Source: Victivallales bacterium
Lineage (GTDB): Bacteria; Verrucomicrobiota; Lentisphaeria; Oligosphaerales; Oligosphaeraceae
Assembly (NCBI GenBank): GCA_017431185.1
Contig: JAFRLP010000323.1
Coordinates: forward strand, 1-18,092
Length of the DNA: 18,092 nucleotides
Direction of reading: 5' to 3'
Part shown: piece by piece, positions 1 through 8,156 of the stretch
Numbering within the stretch: the first letter of the stretch is position 1
How the letters are laid out: each line of letters starts with the position of its first letter
Notes under the pieces: generated by a model
The model's input: only the letters and a program-made list of their open reading frames with translations
The model's database searches: none
What the model was told of the DNA's origin: nothing
Translations under genes and position numbers: made by a program

Positions 1-1220
1 CCGCGTCCTCTCAAGTCGGCGGTGGCGGCGCCTCCGACCTTGACTTTCAGAATGCGCTCAAAGAAGAAGCGCAGAAGCCTATCCAGAAGCGACTCCTTTT
101 CCTCGGAACTGGGAAGCCCCGCCATGTATCGGCGGACATCTTCCGCAAGGGCCTCCGCCGTCTGGTAGCGCTCCTCCAGTTTGCAGTCAGTCGCCTTGCG
201 GATGATGCCCTGCAGTGCCTTGTCGATTTTCCATTTGAACTGATGCTCAATCGGCTCCATGATGGCCTTGCGGCCATGCTCGATGATCTCTTTCTCATTA
301 TTGCCGGTGATGGCGTATTGAAGCGTGACAATCTCCTGGAGAATCAGGCCGAGGGTGTAGATGTCCGAGCGGAAGTCAAGCGGCTCGCGGGCCAGCACCT
401 CCGGCGGGAAATACCGCGGAGTCCCAGAGACCTTTTTTTCGATGACCGGGCTGTCCATCCCTTTGGGGAGCACCCTGGCAAGCCCCCAGTCCATCACAAA
501 GACCTCCATGAACTCTCCAATCATGATGTTCTCCGGCTTCAAATCGCGGTGAATCACCCCGCGATGGTGGGCGTAAACCATCGTGTCGCAAACCCGCAGG
601 AATATCTCCAGCCGTTTCCGAAGCTGGTAATTCTCATCGAATGAGTCAATGCCGCGAATGCGGTAGTTCAGCACGGTGTTCCGCAGATATTCGCGCAGGG
701 TCTTGCCGTTGATGAGCTTCATGACCAGGTGAATGCCGTTGTCCGCATCACGGGACAACCCGTAGATGGGAATCACGCCGGGATGGTCAAGCTGCGCCGT
801 CACCTTCGCCTCGGTCACAAACGCCTCCAGCAGTTCCGCGATGTCCGGCGAATCCATTTTCAGGGACTTGACGGCGACGAGACGTTTCAGATTGCGGTCA
901 CGTGCGATGGAGAGCGTAGCCGTCCCCCCCTGGGCGAAAGCCGACAGCCTGCAATACCTGGCCTCGACCGTATCCAACGTGGACTCCAATTCAGGGGACG
1001 AGTCAAGTTCCAGGTTGATGTACGGATTGACATTCACGCCCCTGACAATATCATCGAGTTCCTTCCTGCGTTTGGGAACAGATGGCCTGTGCCCCGACCC
1101 CCTGCCACCGGTCGCTCCGGCGGCAGGGCCGGGAAGGACGACTGTCCGATTAAAGTCGCTTTCGACTTTATCGCCGTCCAGTCCCTCCTTGCGGGGACTA
1201 TCATCTAAATCATTACTCAT
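1..1220 (-). CDS. Ser/Thr protein kinase (Hanks type), 3' end cut by window edge
   Basis: This reading frame is open from an ATG at 1220 to the window edge (406 codons seen), so the C-terminus is missing. Residues 1-90 are a polar, Gly/Pro-rich leader. The kinase domain spans about 90-370. The Gly-rich loop is degenerate (FAQGGTATLSIA, 95-106). The ATP lysine is K118 in VAVKSL and the helix-C glutamate is probably E137. The catalytic loop HRDLKPEN is 224-231, with proton acceptor D226. The Mg-binding DFG is DWG (244-246), and the APE motif is PPE (272-274). HRD and DWG of this form are common in Planctomycete/Lentisphaerae kinases. The protein should phosphorylate Ser/Thr of unknown targets. 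It is the third gene of the histidine-kinase operon and lies in the same frame as the gene upstream, separated only by that gene's TAG and 37 open codons. No good Shine-Dalgarno site precedes the ATG. No transmembrane segment appears before the cut. Confidence 0.88.
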   Translation of the reverse strand, partial: MSNDLDDSPRKEGLDGDKVESDFNRTVVLPGPAAGATGGRGSGHRPSVPKRRKELDDIVRGVNVNPYINLELDSSPELESTLDTVEARYCRLSAFAQGGTATLSIARDRNLKRLVAVKSLKMDSPDIAELLEAFVTEAKVTAQLDHPGVIPIYGLSRDADNGIHLVMKLINGKTLREYLRNTVLNYRIRGIDSFDENYQLRKRLEIFLRVCDTMVYAHHRGVIHRDLKPENIMIGEFMEVFVMDWGLARVLPKGMDSPVIEKKVSGTPRYFPPEVLAREPLDFRSDIYTLGLILQEIVTLQYAITGNNEKEIIEHGRKAIMEPIEHQFKWKIDKALQGIIRKATDCKLEERYQTAEALAEDVRRYMAGLPSSEEKESLLDRLLRFFFERILKVKVGGAATADLRGR

Positions 1221-1331
1221 CGAATAGCAAGCGCTGTCGGAACTTCGAGGTCTGTCTTCCGGGCAATGGCTTCGGAAACTGTCCGCATGAATGCGGGCGC
1301 GGCGCTTCCGAGGCGCAAATCCCCTGTCCTC

Positions 1332-4118
1332 CTATTTCATCAGAACGGCCCCCAGTTTCTGTTTCAAGTCGTCTATGTCAATCGGTTTCGCAATATGCGC
1401 CTGCATCCCCGCCGCCTCGGCAGCCTTGATGTCCTCGGGGAAAGCGTTGGCGGTCATCGCCAGAATAGGGACGGACGCCAGTTTCGGCTCCTTCAGGGAA
1501 CGAATCTCCCTGGTGGCCTCATATCCGTCCATCACGGGCATCTGAATGTCCATCAGGACGGCGGCATAGTAGCCCGGCTGCGACGCGCTGACCTTCTCGA
1601 CGGCGACCTTTCCGTTCTCCGCCGTCTCAACCTGGAGCCCCATCTGCTGCAGGAGCATTTGCGCGATTTCAAGGTTGACGGCGTTGTCCTCCACAAGCAG
1701 AAGTCGTCTTCCGGAAAAGTCGAAAGACCCGCTGGCGAAAGCCGTCTCCTTGTCGAATTCCCTCTCCATGTCATTTTTGCCGGCGAAGCGGAATTTGACT
1801 CGGATGACAATCTCCGTTCCCTTTCCCTGCGCAGTGAACACCTCGATGTCCCCGCCCATCAAATCGACAATGCTCTTGGTGATGGCCAGGCCGAGGCCGG
1901 TGCCCTCCATGCCGCTGTCGGTGGAGGTCCGTTCCCGCTCGAAGGCGGTGAACATCTTCGCGGCGAACTCCTTCGTCATGCCGATGCCGGTGTCCTTGAA
2001 GCGCAGTTCGTAGGCCCCGTAGCCATCCTCCTCGTTGTCCATCTCGTAGATGGAGACCGAGATGGAGCCGCCCTCCGGCGTGAATTTGTAGGAATTGGAG
2101 ATCAGGTTCAGCAGAACGCGGTTGAGATTGTTCTTGTCGCACCACACATACCGATTTCGGACTTGGGAGGTGTGTACGGAAAAGTCCAGCCGCTTCTGCT
2201 TCATCTGAGTCGAAAACAGTTCATTCATCTCCTCAACGCACAGGCACAGGTCCGTCGGATTGTATTCCAGTTCCAGCTGGCCGTTCTCCAGGCGGCTCAT
2301 CTCCAGGATGTCGTTGATGAGCGTCAGCAGCTGCTGGCTGGACTTTTCAATCTTGAGCAGGTAACTGCGCAGCATATTGGGCGGCTCATTCAGCGCGAGG
2401 GTCGTATAGCCGATGATGGCGTTCATCGGAGTGCGTATGTCGTGGGACATGTTGAACAGGAACTGGCTTCTGACAAGGCTCTTCTCCGCCATGCGTATCT
2501 TTTCCCGCTCCGTGGTCTCGTGCTTCTTCTTCACCAGTTCCTGGACATACCGCAGGACAAGTATCCCGACGAAGATGATGAGGATGGACACGACGCCGCC
2601 CTTGACCAGGGCGCTCCGCATCCCCTCCATGCTCTCCTGGCGCATCTGCAATTTTCCATGCCACATCAGGGCCGTATAGACCAGAAGCGCGAACAGCACA
2701 AAGCCGGCGGAGGCCATGCTGCTGTATTCCGCCAGGGAACTCCGTTTGACGGTATGCCAATAGAAGACAAACCCGAGCAGGCACCAGAAGGAGAGGAGCA
2801 GAAACGCCTCGCAGCTCATGGCGTCCAGCGCCACCAGGCGCGGGACAATCTGGGCGATTCCGAAGGAGACGGATATCACCACGCCAATCAGGCCAGTCGC
2901 CATGATTCGGTAATTGGCCTCCGTCTTGGCGATCTTGTACGACGCGGCGGACGTGTATCCGTAGGCGACAATGGCCCCGAAGGCGGTCAAGTCAATGAAC
3001 CAGTTGAGCGTATTCCTGCCGAAAAGCGAGATGAGGACCGAAAGGATGATGACGAAGAAGATGCAGTATTCCGACTTTGAGAATTTATTCGAGATAATCT
3101 TGTCCTCCGCCATTGTCGCGAGCAGATTCACGATGGCGCGGTATGCGCCGATGATGCCGGTCAAAATGGCGGCCACCGCGGTTATGCCGATGATGACCAG
3201 GCCCGGCGTGCCCATCTTTGTCTGCGCGGCGTAAAACGTCGGCAGGGAGATGATTCCCTTCAGATTGTCGAGGTCTGCGATGTAGGCGGACCATGAGCCA
3301 TACCCGTCCGGGATTGCGGAGACGCTGACCAGGGTCATGGAGGCATACGAAAGGGCCGCGAAGACGATGGCGCAGAAGATGACCCGCCTTGTCCGGCCAA
3401 CGGGAAAGCCGAAGTTCGCCGTGTCGAAGCTGGGCACCTCGAAGCCCACGAAGGCCCAGGGCGCAAGAATCACCAGGCTGAAGATGGCGAACCCTCTGTT
3501 CACGTTCTGGTAGCCGAAGGAGCAGATGACGCCGCGCCAGTCCGCATGGGGGAGGCAAAAGGCGGTCGTGGCCACCATCCCCGCAAGAAGAATCACGGCA
3601 AGCACAGTGGCAAGCCGCCTCAGGAGCGACTTCGCCACCAGGAAAAGCGAGCCGACCCCTGCCAGCGCCCCCACGGAAAGGAGAATCTCATAGAGGTGGA
3701 CAGGCTTGCCCGCAATGGTGTAATAGTATCCCTGGTGGACGACATCCCCCAGCAGTACCTGGACGACAAGAAACAGGGCTGTCCCATTCAGAAACACAAC
3801 AGTCAGGTAGGAAAGACAGAGAAACCAGGAGCAGAGGAAGGCGTGGTCCCGCCCCAGCGCATTCCTGGCATAGGAGTAGAGTCCGCCTGTCCGCGGGGAA
3901 TGGGTCATCAGGAAGGAGACGCTGGAGCCGACAATCAGCATGATGACGAGCCCGATCGCCAGGGAGATGATGGTTCCCATCGGCCCGGCCACAGGCAGGA
4001 ACGTCGAGCCGGGCACGACGAAGGCCCCCCAGCCGACCATGCAGCCGAAGGCCATCGCCCAGACGTCAAGGGTGGAGAGCGACCTCTCCTTGCGCACTAT
4101 GTCCTTTTGTTCCGTCAT
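1332..4118 (-). CDS. APC-family amino-acid permease fused to hybrid histidine kinase and receiver
   Basis: The 928-residue protein begins as a full APC-superfamily permease, with about 12 membrane segments over residues 18-455. The TM1 unwinding motif GWGAFVVPG is at 29-37 and the TM6 motif [10 protein letters not shown] at 221-230. Two further hydrophobic segments (about 468-486 and 507-524) lead through a charged helix to a HisKA domain with SHDIRTPMN (phosphorylated H559). Next come an HATPase domain (N box [12 protein letters not shown] boxes DTGIGM and GTGLGL) and a C-terminal receiver whose acceptor is D857 in [11 protein letters not shown]. The likely role is membrane sensing, or transport-coupled sensing, of an amino acid or amine, with phosphotransfer to its own receiver. 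The ATG at 4118 lies 6 bases after the upstream kinase stop, so the two are probably translationally coupled. Transporter-kinase fusions are known (CbrA, an SSS-family case), but a complete APC permease is a less usual input domain. Substrate and real transport activity are unknown. Confidence 0.93.
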   Translation of the reverse strand: MTEQKDIVRKERSLSTLDVWAMAFGCMVGWGAFVVPGSTFLPVAGPMGTIISLAIGLVIMLIVGSSVSFLMTHSPRTGGLYSYARNALGRDHAFLCSWFLCLSYLTVVFLNGTALFLVVQVLLGDVVHQGYYYTIAGKPVHLYEILLSVGALAGVGSLFLVAKSLLRRLATVLAVILLAGMVATTAFCLPHADWRGVICSFGYQNVNRGFAIFSLVILAPWAFVGFEVPSFDTANFGFPVGRTRRVIFCAIVFAALSYASMTLVSVSAIPDGYGSWSAYIADLDNLKGIISLPTFYAAQTKMGTPGLVIIGITAVAAILTGIIGAYRAIVNLLATMAEDKIISNKFSKSEYCIFFVIILSVLISLFGRNTLNWFIDLTAFGAIVAYGYTSAASYKIAKTEANYRIMATGLIGVVISVSFGIAQIVPRLVALDAMSCEAFLLLSFWCLLGFVFYWHTVKRSSLAEYSSMASAGFVLFALLVYTALMWHGKLQMRQESMEGMRSALVKGGVVSILIIFVGILVLRYVQELVKKKHETTEREKIRMAEKSLVRSQFLFNMSHDIRTPMNAIIGYTTLALNEPPNMLRSYLLKIEKSSQQLLTLINDILEMSRLENGQLELEYNPTDLCLCVEEMNELFSTQMKQKRLDFSVHTSQVRNRYVWCDKNNLNRVLLNLISNSYKFTPEGGSISVSIYEMDNEEDGYGAYELRFKDTGIGMTKEFAAKMFTAFERERTSTDSGMEGTGLGLAITKSIVDLMGGDIEVFTAQGKGTEIVIRVKFRFAGKNDMEREFDKETAFASGSFDFSGRRLLLVEDNAVNLEIAQMLLQQMGLQVETAENGKVAVEKVSASQPGYYAAVLMDIQMPVMDGYEATREIRSLKEPKLASVPILAMTANAFPEDIKAAEAAGMQAHIAKPIDIDDLKQKLGAVLMK

Positions 4119-4124
4119 GATGGT

Positions 4125-7100
4125 TCACTTCGTTTTCAGGGTGCTGTTCTCTTTTTCCCAGATGATTTCCTCCAGTGTCTGGAAGAGATGAGCCGGATCG
4201 ACTGGCTTGGAGAGGTGCGCGTTCATTCCCGCCTGAAGGGAACTCTGCACGTCCTCGTCAAAGGCATTCGCGGTCATGGCGATGATGGGGACTGTCCGCG
4301 CGTCCGGACGTTCCATGGCGCGGATGACGGAAGTCGCCTCCAGACCGTCCATTTCCGGCATCCGGACATCCATCAGGATTGCATCGTAGTAGCCCGGCTT
4401 GCTTCGCGCGAACAGTTCCGTGACGAGGCGGCCGTTTTCCGCATGGTCGATCTCGGCTCCGCGTGAATGGATGAGCTCCTTGACAATCTCCGCATTGATC
4501 AGGATATCCTCCGCCAGCAGTATGCGCCTCCCCTGGAGACCGGCCCGCCGCCTGGAGGAGAGTTCCTTCATGCTGTTGCGCTTGGCGATTCTGGTGAATT
4601 CCTCGATGACCTTGGCGGCGGACAGCGGCTTGGACAGGAAACTGTCAACGCCGACGTGCAGCGCCTCGTCCAGGATTTCGTCCCAGTTATACGCCGTGAG
4701 GATGATGACGGTGGTTTCGGTGCTGTACCGCTTCCGGATTTCCCTTGCGACCGCCACCCCGTCCATTTCCGGCATCTTCCAGTCGAGCAGCACAAGATTG
4801 TACGGGTCTTGCTTGGCATGCTGCACTTCGAGCATGTCCAGGGCCGTCTTGCCGCTCAACGCCGTATCGGCGCGGATGCCGGCCTCCTCCATGACAATGG
4901 AGGCGTGCTCGCAGACGATGGGGTCGTCGTCCACAATCAGGACATGCATGTCCTTGGGGCTGACAGTATTCAGGGCGGCGTCTGGCTCGTCGCTTTTTTT
5001 CAGGGTGACGGTCACGATGAATTCGGAGCCGACCCCCTTTTCCGAATTGACCTGGATCATGCCGTTCATCAGTTCAACGATGTTTTTCGTGATGGCCATG
5101 CCCAGGCCGGTGCTGCCGTACTTGTTGTTCCGGTTGGTGTCCTCCTGGGTGAACGGCTCGAAAATCTTCGGGATGAAATTCTTGGCGATGCCGACGCCGG
5201 TGTCGCGGATGGAGAAGCGGAGCGTGGCCTGCTCCTCGTACACATTGACCCGCTCCACGCTCAGCGTGACGTTGCCCGGCGCGTGCGTGTACTTGATGGC
5301 GTTCGAGAGTATGTTGATGAGCACCTGCTTGAGTTTGGTGTCGTCGCCGATATAGTGGTCTTCCATCGGCCCGTTGATGTGGCACGCGAAGGTCAACCCC
5401 TTTTCGTTGCATTGGGCCATGACCATGGTGTTGATCTGCTCCAGCAGGCCGTTGAGGGAGAAGACCTCCTTGCGCAATGTCAGCCGCCCGGACTCGATGC
5501 GGCTCATGTCAAGGATGTCGTTGATGAGGCCCAGCAGGTGCTTCGCGCTTTTGCTGATCTGCTGCAGATACCTGCGGGTAGTCCCCGAAAGCGCCTCGTC
5601 CCTCAACGCCAGGCTGTTCAGCCCGATGATCGCATTCATCGGCGTGCGAATCTCGTGGCTCATGTTGGACAGGAAGGCCGTTTTCGCCTTGTTCGCCTCG
5701 TTTGCGGTGACCAGGGCCTCGTTGAGCGCGCGGTTTTTGGCAAGGGCGTCGCGCATCTCGGAGTCGATGACCGTGAAGCCGACCCCGACCGCGTGGACAG
5801 TATGGTCGTCACGCTCCTCCGCCAGGCGGACGCCGGCCATGCGGAGCATTTCATAATACTCAAGCCCGTTCCGTCTGACCAGGTAGCGGTATGCGATGAT
5901 CTTCTCCTTGGAGAGGGACTCGCGGATGGAATCCGGCTCGATGAACTTGAAAAAGCCGTCCTGGAACTCCGGGTCAACAAACGCCTTCCCGTAATAGACG
6001 AACCGGTCATGGAAGGGGAAATGGACCCCTTCGGGATGCTGTTCACGGTCCGCAGGGTCGGCGCGATAGCAGATGGCGTCATCCAGGTCCAGGTTCACAT
6101 GGTACACGCTTCGATAGTCCGACGCCATGGCCGTGATCATGCTGTTCTGCTCCAGAAGGCGGTCTTGCAGGGAGACGCGCGCCTCCAACTCCTCCTGCCT
6201 GGCGCGGCTTGCCGCCTCGGCGGACTTGATCCTCGTCATTTCCGTGACGTCAACGCATATACCGAGCAGGCAAAGGCGCCCCGAGGAGTCCCTGAATTTC
6301 GTCTTGGTCGTCTGGAGGTTCCGGAAGCCCTTGCCTGCGGCGTCCGGAACATCCTCGAAGAAGATGTAGGCACGGTTCATCGAGAGGGCCTTTTGGTCGT
6401 CCTCCACAAAATGCGAAGCCGTGGCCTCGTCGAATATCTCGTAGTCCGTAAGCCCCACCACCTCCTCGGGCGCGCCCTTGTCCGCATACTCCGCGAAAGC
6501 CTGGTTGCAGGCGAGGTATTTGCCCGTCTCCGCGTCCTTGGAGAAACTCATGGCCGGCATATTGGTGAGGAGGGAGGAGGCGGAGGCCATGAGGTCGGCG
6601 AGCTTTGCGGCGGACTGGACTTCCTCCATCAGCCGGCGGTTCTCCTCCTTCGCCTTCTGGGCGTCGTGAAGGACTTTGGAGTATGTCTGCTCTTTCCGGA
6701 TATCCTCATCCACGTCCAGGAAGCCCATGGCGACTCCAATCTGGTTGTCGGGCATCTCGATTTTCCCGAAGTCAATCCGATAGTACCGTGCCCCAGTCGG
6801 AAGGGCGCGGAGAAATGTCACGGAAAAGCGCGGGGTTGTCTTGAATTTCTCCAGGATGTACGGCAAGGAAATCTGTTCCTGCATCCGCTTCCGGTCTTCC
6901 GGAACCACCATGGTGTTCACATATTCAGTCTTCGTGTCGGTGTATTTCGCATGGCTCAACGCATTTCGGATGGCCTCGGCGTGGATGTCATCCCTGTCGG
7001 TATGGTAAAGCGAGCACGCCTCGGTCTTCACGTCGTTGATGACCCAGACGGTGTTGTAGCGCTTGGTGAGCGTCTGGATGATGGCGTCGCGCATCTGGTG

Positions 7101-7526
7101 CGCCTTCTCGCTTGCCTCGCGCTTTTCCGTGATGTCCGAAATGAATACGTAATACACCCCGCCATAGTTCTCCGTCTCGGAGTATTGGCCGTAATCGTCC
7201 ACCCAGCGGACTGCCCCGTCCTTGCGGATGATGCGGTACTCCACATAGTCCATGTTGTCGTCCCCGTCCTCAATCTGCTTGACGATGGACTCCGAGACGG
7301 CGCGGTAGTCGTCCGGATGGAGCATTCCCTTGAAGGTGAAGCCTGTCAGCCTTTTGAAGTCCTCCAGGTCGTCGCAGCCGAAGATGTCAACGCACGCCTT
7401 GTTCGCGTACAGCAGTTCCTCCGGCTGCTCGGCCTTGTAGATGAAGAAGCCGCCTGGCATGTGACACCCCAGCGCCTCGACAAAGGAAAGGGTCTGTTCG
7501 TTCAATTCAAAGTTCTTGTCAAACAT
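4125..7526 (-). CDS. multi-PAS hybrid sensor histidine kinase with two receiver domains
   Basis: A 1133-residue soluble protein is predicted, with no signal peptide or membrane segment. PAS-like folds lie at about 20-135 (ends VFISDITEKRE), 150-275 (weak), 318-430 (ends GICVDVTEMTR) and 460-600 (weak), with coiled-coil linkers near 280-315 and 432-460. HisKA carries SHEIRTPMN with H624, followed by HATPase (LINILSNAIKYT, DTGVGI, GSTGLGM). Receiver 1 has D915 in LLDWKMPEMDG and receiver 2 has D1053 in LMDVRMPEMDG. I place the start at the ATG at 7526 because AGGA precedes it by 9 bases and the family-like sequence begins there. The frame stays open upstream to 7781, but that extension looks non-coding. 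The ligand is unknown. It is first in the operon and ends 6 bases before the permease-kinase, so the two probably act in one phosphorelay. The tandem receivers suggest either a relay or inhibitory control by one receiver. Confidence 0.93.
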   Translation of the reverse strand: MFDKNFELNEQTLSFVEALGCHMPGGFFIYKAEQPEELLYANKACVDIFGCDDLEDFKRLTGFTFKGMLHPDDYRAVSESIVKQIEDGDDNMDYVEYRIIRKDGAVRWVDDYGQYSETENYGGVYYVFISDITEKREASEKAHQMRDAIIQTLTKRYNTVWVINDVKTEACSLYHTDRDDIHAEAIRNALSHAKYTDTKTEYVNTMVVPEDRKRMQEQISLPYILEKFKTTPRFSVTFLRALPTGARYYRIDFGKIEMPDNQIGVAMGFLDVDEDIRKEQTYSKVLHDAQKAKEENRRLMEEVQSAAKLADLMASASSLLTNMPAMSFSKDAETGKYLACNQAFAEYADKGAPEEVVGLTDYEIFDEATASHFVEDDQKALSMNRAYIFFEDVPDAAGKGFRNLQTTKTKFRDSSGRLCLLGICVDVTEMTRIKSAEAASRARQEELEARVSLQDRLLEQNSMITAMASDYRSVYHVNLDLDDAICYRADPADREQHPEGVHFPFHDRFVYYGKAFVDPEFQDGFFKFIEPDSIRESLSKEKIIAYRYLVRRNGLEYYEMLRMAGVRLAEERDDHTVHAVGVGFTVIDSEMRDALAKNRALNEALVTANEANKAKTAFLSNMSHEIRTPMNAIIGLNSLALRDEALSGTTRRYLQQISKSAKHLLGLINDILDMSRIESGRLTLRKEVFSLNGLLEQINTMVMAQCNEKGLTFACHINGPMEDHYIGDDTKLKQVLINILSNAIKYTHAPGNVTLSVERVNVYEEQATLRFSIRDTGVGIAKNFIPKIFEPFTQEDTNRNNKYGSTGLGMAITKNIVELMNGMIQVNSEKGVGSEFIVTVTLKKSDEPDAALNTVSPKDMHVLIVDDDPIVCEHASIVMEEAGIRADTALSGKTALDMLEVQHAKQDPYNLVLLDWKMPEMDGVAVAREIRKRYSTETTVIILTAYNWDEILDEALHVGVDSFLSKPLSAAKVIEEFTRIAKRNSMKELSSRRRAGLQGRRILLAEDILINAEIVKELIHSRGAEIDHAENGRLVTELFARSKPGYYDAILMDVRMPEMDGLEATSVIRAMERPDARTVPIIAMTANAFDEDVQSSLQAGMNAHLSKPVDPAHLFQTLEEIIWEKENSTLKTK

Positions 7527-7632
7527 CTGCTCTGTTCCTGCCCCTCGCGACCGCCCGAAGACCTTCGGACTTGGTTGGCAATGCCCGTGCCCGCACGGCG
7601 CTGCAAGGCGTCCATGCCCCTGATGCGGGATT

Positions 7633-7647
7633 TCGGTGATACACCGA
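7633..7647. promoter_or_regulatory. perfect palindrome at predicted start site of kinase operon
   Basis: TCGGTG-ATA-CACCGA is a perfect 6-bp inverted repeat with a 3-base centre. It lies directly downstream of the predicted proximal -10 box (7654-7659), covering the expected transcription start, where a repressor site or a 5' mRNA hairpin would be placed. TCGGTGAT recurs at 8063-8070. No regulator gene is visible nearby. Confidence 0.35.
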
Positions 7648-7653
7648 CTATGT

Positions 7654-7681
7654 AATGTAGCATCTTCCAGCCGCTTTTCAA
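7654..7681 (-). promoter_or_regulatory. candidate proximal promoter of the histidine-kinase operon
   Basis: Read on the minus strand, the -35 box is TTGAAA (7676-7681, 5 of 6 to consensus), followed by a 16-base spacer and -10 TACATT (7654-7659, 4 of 6). Transcription would begin near 7647, leaving a leader of about 120 bases before the ATG at 7526. A second candidate with the same spacer and same -10 lies at 7935-7962. Confidence 0.35.
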
Positions 7682-7934
7682 GTTCATTCCACCGATATAG
7701 GCCCTCGATACCGATGTCGTTCATGCGCAACTGTTCAGTGACCATGGCGGCTGCGCCATCAACACAACGCAGGAAACACAAGCGACGGCGGGGGCGCCGT
7801 CATCGCGCCTTCGTTTTGACATGCCTCCAGATTTGCCACTCGTGCCTGACACGCCAGGCGCGAGACCCCAACCTGTCCGCGCGCCCTTCAGGCATCGCGG
7901 ATTGAAGTAGCCTGGGGGCTGAACCGATTTTCCT

Positions 7935-7962
7935 AATGTAATATCTAAAAATGGTTTTGCAA
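7935..7962 (-). promoter_or_regulatory. candidate distal promoter of the histidine-kinase operon
   Basis: On the minus strand, -35 TTGCAA (7957-7962), a 16-base spacer and -10 TACATT (7935-7940) sit in the only strongly AT-rich block of the leader. If used, the untranslated leader would be about 400 bases. The -10 and spacing match the proximal candidate, but the -35 is weak. Confidence 0.25.
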
Positions 7963-8156
7963 ATTTTTTGTTGCTTTATACAGCAAAAAACATTGTAATT
8001 CTGATATCCGATGTTATATTTGCATAAATTTTTCGGTTCACCGATAAGGCATTGCAACGTCATCGGTGATTTTTACACTCTCTGTTTGCCAAACGGCCAC
8101 ACCGATTCACCTTCCCCCCAGAGTAAGGCGGGGCTTTCGGTGGCTATTCGGTTGAC

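Larger units (their letters stand above)
7527..8156. other. 630-bp gene-free region with repeated ACCGAT motifs
   Basis: I see no convincing gene here; the open frames have atypical composition and no family resemblance. The region holds candidate promoters for the kinase operon, an AT-rich block (about 7920-8040) and a cluster of the hexamer ACCGAT in either orientation. Copies are at 7691-7696, 7710-7715, 7923-7928, 8040-8045, 8062-8067 and 8101-8106. Two inverted repeats use it: TCACCGAT (8038-8045) with ATCGGTGA (8062-8069), and TGAACCGA (7920-7927) with TCGGTTCA (8033-8040). The first is followed by five T on the plus strand, but no plus-strand gene lies upstream to terminate. It also contains the 3' flank of the decarboxylase gene. 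Confidence 0.5.

Noticed and set aside
1281..1294. Small palindrome CCGCAT-GA-ATGCGG downstream of the permease-kinase
   Set aside because: Two-base loop and no T run; it lies within the possible small coupling ORF, so probably incidental.
1266..3080. 604-codon plus-strand open frame opposite the permease-kinase
   Set aside because: Antisense to the kinase and receiver domains, low-complexity His/Arg/Asp-rich product, no motif.
4467..7655. 1062-codon plus-strand open frame opposite the multi-PAS kinase
   Set aside because: It is antisense to a gene with clear PAS, HisKA, HATPase and receiver motifs. Its product is His/Val/Asp-rich without recognisable motifs, a usual artefact in GC-rich DNA.
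8038..8074. Inverted repeat followed by five T as a plus-strand terminator
   Set aside because: The loop is 16 bases, the stem AT/GC mixed and there is no plus-strand gene upstream. A regulator site fits better.
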